A program made the translations under genes and the position numbers. Of a stretch of 64,000 nt of DNA, positions 59,135 to 64,000 are shown piece by piece. The first letter of the stretch is position 1. The number at the start of each line of letters is the position of its first letter. The notes below the pieces were generated by a model. It made no database searches and had not been told where the DNA came from. It saw only the letters and a program-made list of their open reading frames with translations. The stretch is from Ceratopteris richardii (lineage: Eukaryota > Streptophyta > Polypodiopsida > Polypodiales > Pteridaceae), in the NCBI GenBank assembly GCA_020310875.1, contig MU260055.1, positions 1,030,001 to 1,094,000 on the forward strand, given 5' to 3'.

Positions 59135-59150
59135 AAAATAAGCCACTTGA
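59135..59150. repeat. 16-bp target site duplication of the full-length LINE, right
   Basis: AAAATAAGCCACTTGA, identical to 53223-53238. Confidence 0.93.
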
Positions 59151-59313
59151 AGATCACTTGCAGCGGCTCCACTTACATACCAACTTTAGACGAATATAGG
59201 CAAAAAAAATCTGATTGCTATCTCTCTCTGCGCGCTATGCTCGCACCAAGATGCAGATTGGATGCAAAGTCCCGCCACCAACTCCACTCATGGGAATCTC
59301 TGCTGTCCAGATG

Positions 59314-59472
59314 TTAGCTGCGCCTCACATCTTCTGTCTTATCCAAAAATGGCGCGGCTTCTGCCATCCAAAAATAGCGTGAGACCTGCGTGAAATTCTC
59401 CACCGCCTGAACCAAATCCTTCGAATCACAAATATTAGCAGGCATGCCCATGAGCTTCTCGGTGTGATGCAT
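59314..59472 (-). CDS. 52-residue open frame of unknown function inside the Copia leader
   Basis: Begins ATG at 59470-59472 and ends TAA at 59314-59316. Residues include MHHTEKLMGMPANICDSKD, LVQAVENFTQVSRYFWM and AEAAPFLDKTEDVRRS, a balanced composition unlike the low-complexity frames elsewhere. An in-frame stop lies five codons upstream, so the ATG would be the true start. A GA-rich stretch (minus sense, 59520-59578) precedes it, like many plant 5' UTRs. No family recognised; it may be the first exon of a captured gene or chance. Confidence 0.3.
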   Translation of the reverse strand: MHHTEKLMGMPANICDSKDLVQAVENFTQVSRYFWMAEAAPFLDKTEDVRRS

Positions 59473-59533
59473 GGCAGAGGTTTAGTCTCAAGTCGAAGTG
59501 GGTGTCCATCGACTCTCTCCTGCTTTCTCTCTC

Positions 59534-59536
59534 TCG

Positions 59537-59579
<43 letters not shown>
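59534..59579. repeat. (CT)n microsatellite
   Basis: CT dinucleotide run of about 40 bp, GA-rich on the minus strand. It lies just upstream (minus sense) of the 52-codon frame. Confidence 0.9.
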
Positions 59580-59581
<2 letters not shown>

Positions 59582-60995
59582 AGTGTGGCGGAGGTTGAGG
59601 TTTGGAATGGTGCAGCAAGTGATTTTTCCGTCCTCTCTCTCTGTCTGCTCACTAACAGAGTTAGTGCTCTGAGTGAGACACCCGAATACTAGATTTCTCC
59701 ATCTGCGCTCTAATAAGGAGCTTGATCCTTAGCATTTTTTCGCAGGATGACAAACTTGCTCAGAAGTTTATAACGAAGATGTGCAGGTAACTTAACATAT
59801 ATGCTTTCTTGGAAAAGGATGGCATGGCTTCTCTGTCTTTGGAGTCGAAATGCTCAGAGAGTATATTCTCTCTCTCTCTCACTCTCTCTTGCTGATAGAG
59901 TATGTTGACGCAGCTGACAAATGACTGTGACTTGGTGTCTGTTGCGAGCTAAAGTGATGGGAGCCGATCCGATGAGGAGAGCAAGAGAATTCTCTCTTTG
60001 TCTCTCTGTCAAAGAGAAAGCATAGAGATCTGTGGACCTTGGAACTATATGGTCACGTGCACTATGTAATTGCGTCCGATAGGTGTTGAGATGACAAGCA
60101 TAGCCATAGCATTGTAGTGCAGATTTTATGTCAACAAGGTGTGAGTAGACAGTATGGATTCTTTTAGAGACAGAATTGAACAACAGTCATGCTTCTCAGT
60201 GTGTTTATTTCTCACATACTCTGATAGAGGCGCTAAGAAAATGGTGTGCACCACATACAATCCCTCCGCTCTTCTGCAGTAGAAAGAACAAGCTTCCCTT
60301 GTTTGTGTCAACACCTCAGTCAACACCTCAAGTTTCGCTTCTCCATCTGTCGAAATCACCAGGTGTGCGTGCAGGTCTCCTACAACAGAATATAACCTAA
60401 AAAGTGGATGCAAAATATCGATTTTTATGTCACACAAAGATGCCACCTCGGTTCATGCTTTTGATGCTATGGGAAACCAAAAAAATTCCTTCTCTCGTTC
60501 AAGCAGCGCATCCCTCTTGGGCTATGTAAAATCGTTAAGTAGCACGAACCAAAAATGTCGTTACCAAGAACACTATCGACTAGTGATAAAGATCACTTCA
60601 ACAAGTTTAGATGCATATAACATGTTGCCAAAATGAAAATGAAGGTAAAGAATGCTAATGAACACTTCACTATTTCCTGTTTAAAAGGAGCATTACATAG
60701 AATGCTATAGAGTGGTTAAAACCACTACAAAATCTGATATCTGTGACTAGCTCAATATAATGCCACATATGATAACCATAGTAAGGGTGTGAGGGAGGGG
60801 AAAATGGGCTTAAAGGCGGTACAACATGATAAAGGAGAAGAGGTGGGTGGGTGGGCAAATGGGCTAAATGAAGCCCCAAAGAGCAAAACTGATGGCAAAA
60901 GCTTCTCTAAATGAGAAGAAAGCAAAACCACCAATACTCAAGTACCACCACCAGCAAAATGACCACATAATGCACCACCAAGATCTACACATAGC

Positions 60996-61007
60996 GCTCT
61001 GATACCA
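60996..61007 (-). promoter_or_regulatory. Primer-binding site of the large Copia element
   Basis: Minus strand TGGTATCAGAGC, an exact match to the complement of the plant initiator tRNA-Met 3' end, abutting the 5' LTR. Confidence 0.92.
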
Positions 61008-61423
61008 TGTAGAGAGTACGCACACGGAAGCAAAATGAAAAGTAAAGTACTCTCACAAAACAAAGAATGTGTGATACACAAAATGAGTAGACCATGAAAT
61101 GGGTAAACTCATGTGGATTAGAAATGAGCTTGCCAAGAGCATGGAGTAGGCTCCTCAAGCTTCTAACCAAGTACAAAGGAGGGGAGAGGCCCTCCTTATA
61201 TAGACTTGGGAGGGGCTCTCAAAAGTACATCATATGTGGGATAAGTCTCCTGAAAGGAGAATGAATACAACTGGTAGAAGCACATGGCAAGTTACCCAAA
61301 TATGAAGGAAATACAATATAAAATGGAAATAGACTAGAAATGGAGTGCCTCCTGGATACAAAATGGAGATGCACTCATGCGGATACAAATGTAGTTGAAG
61401 TAGGAGCAATCATGTCATCAACA
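61008..61423 (-). repeat. 5' LTR of the large Copia element
   Basis: 416 bp; minus-strand ends TGTTGATGACATG...CTCTCTACA. TATA-like TCTATATAAGGAGG at about 61193-61206 on the minus strand marks the likely promoter. About 17 differences from 44870-45285. Confidence 0.95.
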
Positions 61424-61428
61424 CATGT
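61424..61428. repeat. Target site duplication CATGT, right copy
   Basis: Pairs with 44865-44869. Confidence 0.93.
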
Positions 61429-61970
61429 AATGTGTGATTTAGTAGCTACTAAATAGGTGTAGAAATTGTTACCGTTAGTGTCCATGTGAAAGGCCAAATG
61501 GCCACCGGATACTTCCCTGTATATGCTCTTTAATAAAACATCTAGTGGCCTAGTCAATCACAGACTATAAGTTCGACCGCATTTGTAAGACCTCAGAAGT
61601 CTATCTTCGTGCTCCTGTGTGTACTGTGTTTTTTGTGTATTCTATAGCATCTATGCGAAGTACTACATGTGGCCTTAAGAGCTCGGTTTTCTACTCGGAG
61701 CATATCATCGTGGAGCTATGGAGAAGGAAAGTGCACCGTGGTGCATCGGCATCGAAATACTTCACTAGTATAAGAGCAGTTCGATGCAAAAAACTTTGTT
61801 CCTTTTGTGCAAGCGAAGCGAGCCCCCCTCCCCCTCAAAGGCTTTCTCCAAGGCTTACGACTAAGGCGGCGACCAAGGCATAGACCTTGGCATACCTTGT
61901 TATCTGAGTCACCATTTCCGCCATTGGCTGTGTGCAAGGGAGGACCTCAATGATCAAGGAAGATAGAGGT
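61429..61970. other. No gene recognised
   Basis: More GC-rich than the rest, with a C-rich patch near 61820-61835. An 88-codon plus-strand frame (61617-61883) has no recognised domain. Confidence 0.4.
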
Positions 61971-61974
61971 TCCC

Positions 61975-62030
61975 AGTACTTCCCGGGAGGTCACCCATCC
62001 TAGTACTGTTCCCCCAAGAGCTCCCTTAAC
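61975..62030 (-). ncRNA. 5S rRNA-like segment (3' half)
   Basis: On the minus strand the sequence runs GTTAAGGGAGCTCTTGG, then AGTACTAGGATGGGTGACC and TCCCGGGAAGT. It follows the 3' half of plant 5S rRNA (GTTAAGCGTGCTTGGGCGAGAGTAGTACTAGGATGGGTGACCTCCTGGGAAGT is the form known in many plants, given here only for comparison in part). The 5' half does not match, so this is not a functional 5S gene. Cassandra-type terminal-repeat elements carry such 5S-derived promoters; an isolated 5S relic is the alternative. A tRNA box-A-like TAGCTTAGTGGCAAGAG precedes it (about 62037-62053). Confidence 0.6.
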
Positions 62031-62974
62031 CGTGGCAATCTCTTGCCACTAAGCTACACTCTTGTGGTGTCTGAAGAAGGGGAAAGACTAAGGTTGACAT
62101 TACCTTGAACATGTTTTGGTCCCTCAAAGCTTCATTCTTTGCTTTCAAAGCCTATTTTTGAAGCATTTTTGGGTGTCTTTTGGAGCCATTTTGGAGTACT
62201 TCCGCACATAGTTCTCTTCACACATGTCCAAGAACATCAAGAAGAGTGTTCTTTGTACTTCTTCGACAATAAATATCAACCTTTGGGGCTGTGTTTTCAG
62301 CCACACTCATAAAACTACAGGTTTCTTGAAAGGTTTCAGTTTTGGTGGGAGCTGCTGCTGCAAATTTATGCAGGTTTTTTGAGCCTAGAACATCAGAGTT
62401 GATAGACACTTGCAAGTGTTATTGGCCAGTTTTTGGGATGTGTATTTAGCTTTTAGTGTCATTTTGCTGCATATATTGAGCACATACACACCATGTACAC
62501 TTCTGTGGATATCGCTTATGTACATCCATGTGGTCATTGATATAGCGGTTATGTTCTTTGCATAAAGCCTTCTACGTTTGATAAAGAGGGTGTGGTGAGG
62601 TTTTCTTAACTAGGAGACACCCAGATGTTGGGCTCTCTTCAGAGATGCAGGTGGAAGACTTACCCAACCTCGCCATAGGAGATGTATGATAGTTGTTCAT
62701 AGGTGCTCGATAAGCCTAGTTGGCTTCTATTGGGTAACTGATTGTATGAAGTGGAGTCAATGATTCACTATATAGGAAAACATGTTAGTACTTGTACTTT
62801 TATGATATTTTTACACTGGTCATACGCTCATTTTGCAGAGGATACTCTGGAAAATTTTTTCCAGATTTCTGATTTTGTCAACTATACAGTGGTCGATTTA
62901 CTCCTTGATACACTTATTTGTTGGTGTCTAGACTCTTCTAGATCCATTGTCATTCTATTCAGTTCTCTACCATC
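62031..62974. other. Probable leader/LTR sequence before the right-edge Copia element
   Basis: No coding match. TGGTGTCTAGACTC at about 62921-62934 could be a variant primer-binding site ahead of gag, so an LTR should lie in the preceding several hundred bases, but I could not fix its ends. Confidence 0.35.
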
Positions 62975-64000
62975 ATGGCATCAAAGGTCTTAGGCACATC
63001 CGGTGGATCAAGGTCTACTGCTAGTGTTATGAGAAGGAGCTATAACTTGCAGGGCAAAGACCATTTTGAGATCTGAAAATTTGATGGCACAAACTTTGCT
63101 CTATGGAAGAATCAAATTAAAGATGTGCTAATTAAAGGAGGCAATGGAAGCCAGTAAATGGGATTTCAAAGAAGCCTACTAACATGGATGAAGATGATTG
63201 GGATGAGTTAGATGAAATGGCTAGGTCTACCATTCACTTGCACTTGGCAGATAATGTTTACTTTATAGTATTAGATTGTGAAAGTGCAGAGGAGCTTTGG
63301 AAGAAGTTATGCAATACATATGAAAAAGAGACGGCATCAAATAAAGTGTATCTGATGAGAAAATTATATGACCTTCGCATGAAGGACACAGATAGTGTTG
63401 CTGCTCATCTAAATGATTTTGATGCTATATTCTCCTAGTTACAGGCTCAGAAAATGGATATGGATAACGAAATGAAAGCACTACTGTTGTTATGCACCCT
63501 ACCATCATCATGGGATACATTTTGCACAACTATTAGCAATAGTGAACCTGGTGGTAAACTTGTCTATGATGACATATGTGGAGCACTCTTGAGTGAGGAG
63601 ATTCGTAGAAAATCTATGGTTGGCACTCAGAGTGGAGATGCATATAATGTTCGTGATTCTTACCAAGGAAAGAATCAGCAATGTGGTAGGAGCAAGAACA
63701 AGGAAAAGAATGGTCAATAGAATAAGAGTAGAAGTAAATCAAGGAAGAGGGATATCGAATGCCATTATTTTCATAAGAAAGGACATATGAAGAAAGACTG
63801 TTATGCATTAAAGAATGCTAAAGGTAAAGGACAAAACGTTGATGGGAGTACTTGGCCACCTGAGGCGCTTATGGCTGATTCTCTTTCCCAGGCTTGGTTG
63901 CTAGATTCTGGTGCTTCTTTTCATGTGACACAACACAGAGAATGGTTCTCTAATTATGTAGCAAAGTATCTTGGTACCATGAGACTTGGTGACTCTTACC
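62975..64000 (+). pseudogene. Copia gag and protease start, cut by the right edge
   Basis: ATG at 62975 (MASKVLGTSGGSRSTASVM). UBN2-type gag: FDGTNFALWKNQIKDVLIK, STIHLHLADNVYFIVLD, WKKLCNTYEKETASNKVYL, RKLYDLRMKDTDSVAAHLND. An in-frame TGA (63074-63076), a frame change near 63140 and TAG at 63436-63438 and 63718-63720 break it. The knuckle reads CHYFHKKGHMKKDC, with the second cysteine replaced by phenylalanine. Protease begins with AWLLDSGASFHVTQHREWF (intact DSGA). Resembles the TNT1-like Copia lineage. The element continues beyond 64000. Confidence 0.9.

Larger units (their letters stand above)
59151..60995. other. Distal leader of the large Copia element; possible captured sequence
   Basis: About 1.8 kb between the LINE and the PBS. 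It has a more mixed base composition and more CpG than the rest of the window, (CT)n tracts (59542-59578, 59870-59890) and no Copia protein similarity. It holds a 52-codon minus-strand frame with a GA-rich leader (59314-59472) and an exon-like 41-nt segment on the plus strand (59746-59786). Such a long leader is unusual for Copia, so captured host DNA or a further worn insertion is possible. Confidence 0.45.
44870..61423 (-). mobile_element. 16.55-kb Copia LTR retrotransposon with nested LINEs
   Basis: Complete structure on the minus strand: 5' LTR 61008-61423, PBS 60996-61007, long leader, gag-protease-integrase-RT-RNase H (49109 down to about 45290), polypurine tract, 3' LTR 44870-45285, and a CATGT target duplication at 44865-44869/61424-61428. 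Both LTRs are 416 bp. The leader has been expanded to nearly 12 kb by two LINEs in the opposite orientation and by extra sequence. Stops in gag and a broken RT active site mean it cannot move on its own. Confidence 0.95.

Noticed and set aside
44870..61423. Two separate solo LTRs rather than one element
   Set aside because: Matching CATGT duplications, correctly placed PBS and polypurine tract, and equal 416-bp length show that they are the ends of one insertion.
61617..61883. 88-codon plus-strand frame in GC-rich sequence
   Set aside because: No domain or conservation visible; a stop-poor region by composition.
62037..62060. Possible tRNA gene (box-A-like TAGCTTAGTGG on the minus strand)
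   Set aside because: No box B (GGTTCGANNCC) and no cloverleaf follows; sequence continues as 5S-like.

Overview
This window looks like nuclear DNA of a land plant with a large, transposon-rich genome. It is AT-rich, has split genes with GT/AG introns, and is filled mainly with Ty1/Copia, Ty3/Gypsy and plant L1-type LINE sequences at all stages of decay. The very long TE-filled intron and the high density of old Copia/Gypsy debris fit a gymnosperm-like genome, but this is an inference and I cannot name the organism. No bacterial, organellar or CRISPR features are present. Positions 1-10400: the one recognisable host gene is on the + strand and resembles the copine/vWA domain of RGLG-type E3 ubiquitin ligases. 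Four well-supported exons (959-1035, 1131-1236, 2281-2408, 10144-10198) keep phase across every junction. The third intron is 7.7 kb and holds an LTR fragment, decayed Copia integrase/reverse transcriptase, TATG and GATA microsatellites and a 54-bp minisatellite. The 5' exons lie off the left edge; no RING exon was found. Positions 10400-44800: stacked retroelement debris. A Copia family with LTRs of about 230 bp (family A) occurs four times on the + strand (3671-3809, 11196-11892, 16770-21041, 32063-34513). A second Copia family occurs on the - strand (21560-25190, 38740-40640). Ty3/Gypsy remains are at 11945-14190 (-), 26160-28800 (+), 36340-37120 (+, gag-like) and 42125-43680 (+). Other items are a broken non-LTR, non-retroviral-looking reading frame at 30790-31940 (-), an array of diverged ~170-bp repeats at 34514-35200, and a recent ~187-bp-spaced duplication at 44214-44571. 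Positions 44865-61428: the best-resolved structure is a 16.55-kb Copia element on the - strand. It has 416-bp LTRs at 44870-45285 and 61008-61423, a 5-bp target duplication CATGT, an initiator-Met PBS and a polypurine tract. Its leader holds two + strand LINEs of one family: a 5'-truncated copy (49680-53063) and a full-length copy (53239-59134) with a 16-bp target duplication and an uninterrupted 1278-codon ORF2. The leader also holds about 1.8 kb of more GC-rich sequence (59151-60995) that looks foreign to a Copia element, possibly captured host DNA. Positions 61429-64000: a 5S-rRNA-like segment on the - strand (Cassandra-like or a 5S relic) and the 5' part of another + strand Copia element that runs off the right edge. 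The order of events I infer is: Copia inserted, its LTRs diverged by about 4 %, and LINE insertions came later, the full-length LINE probably last.
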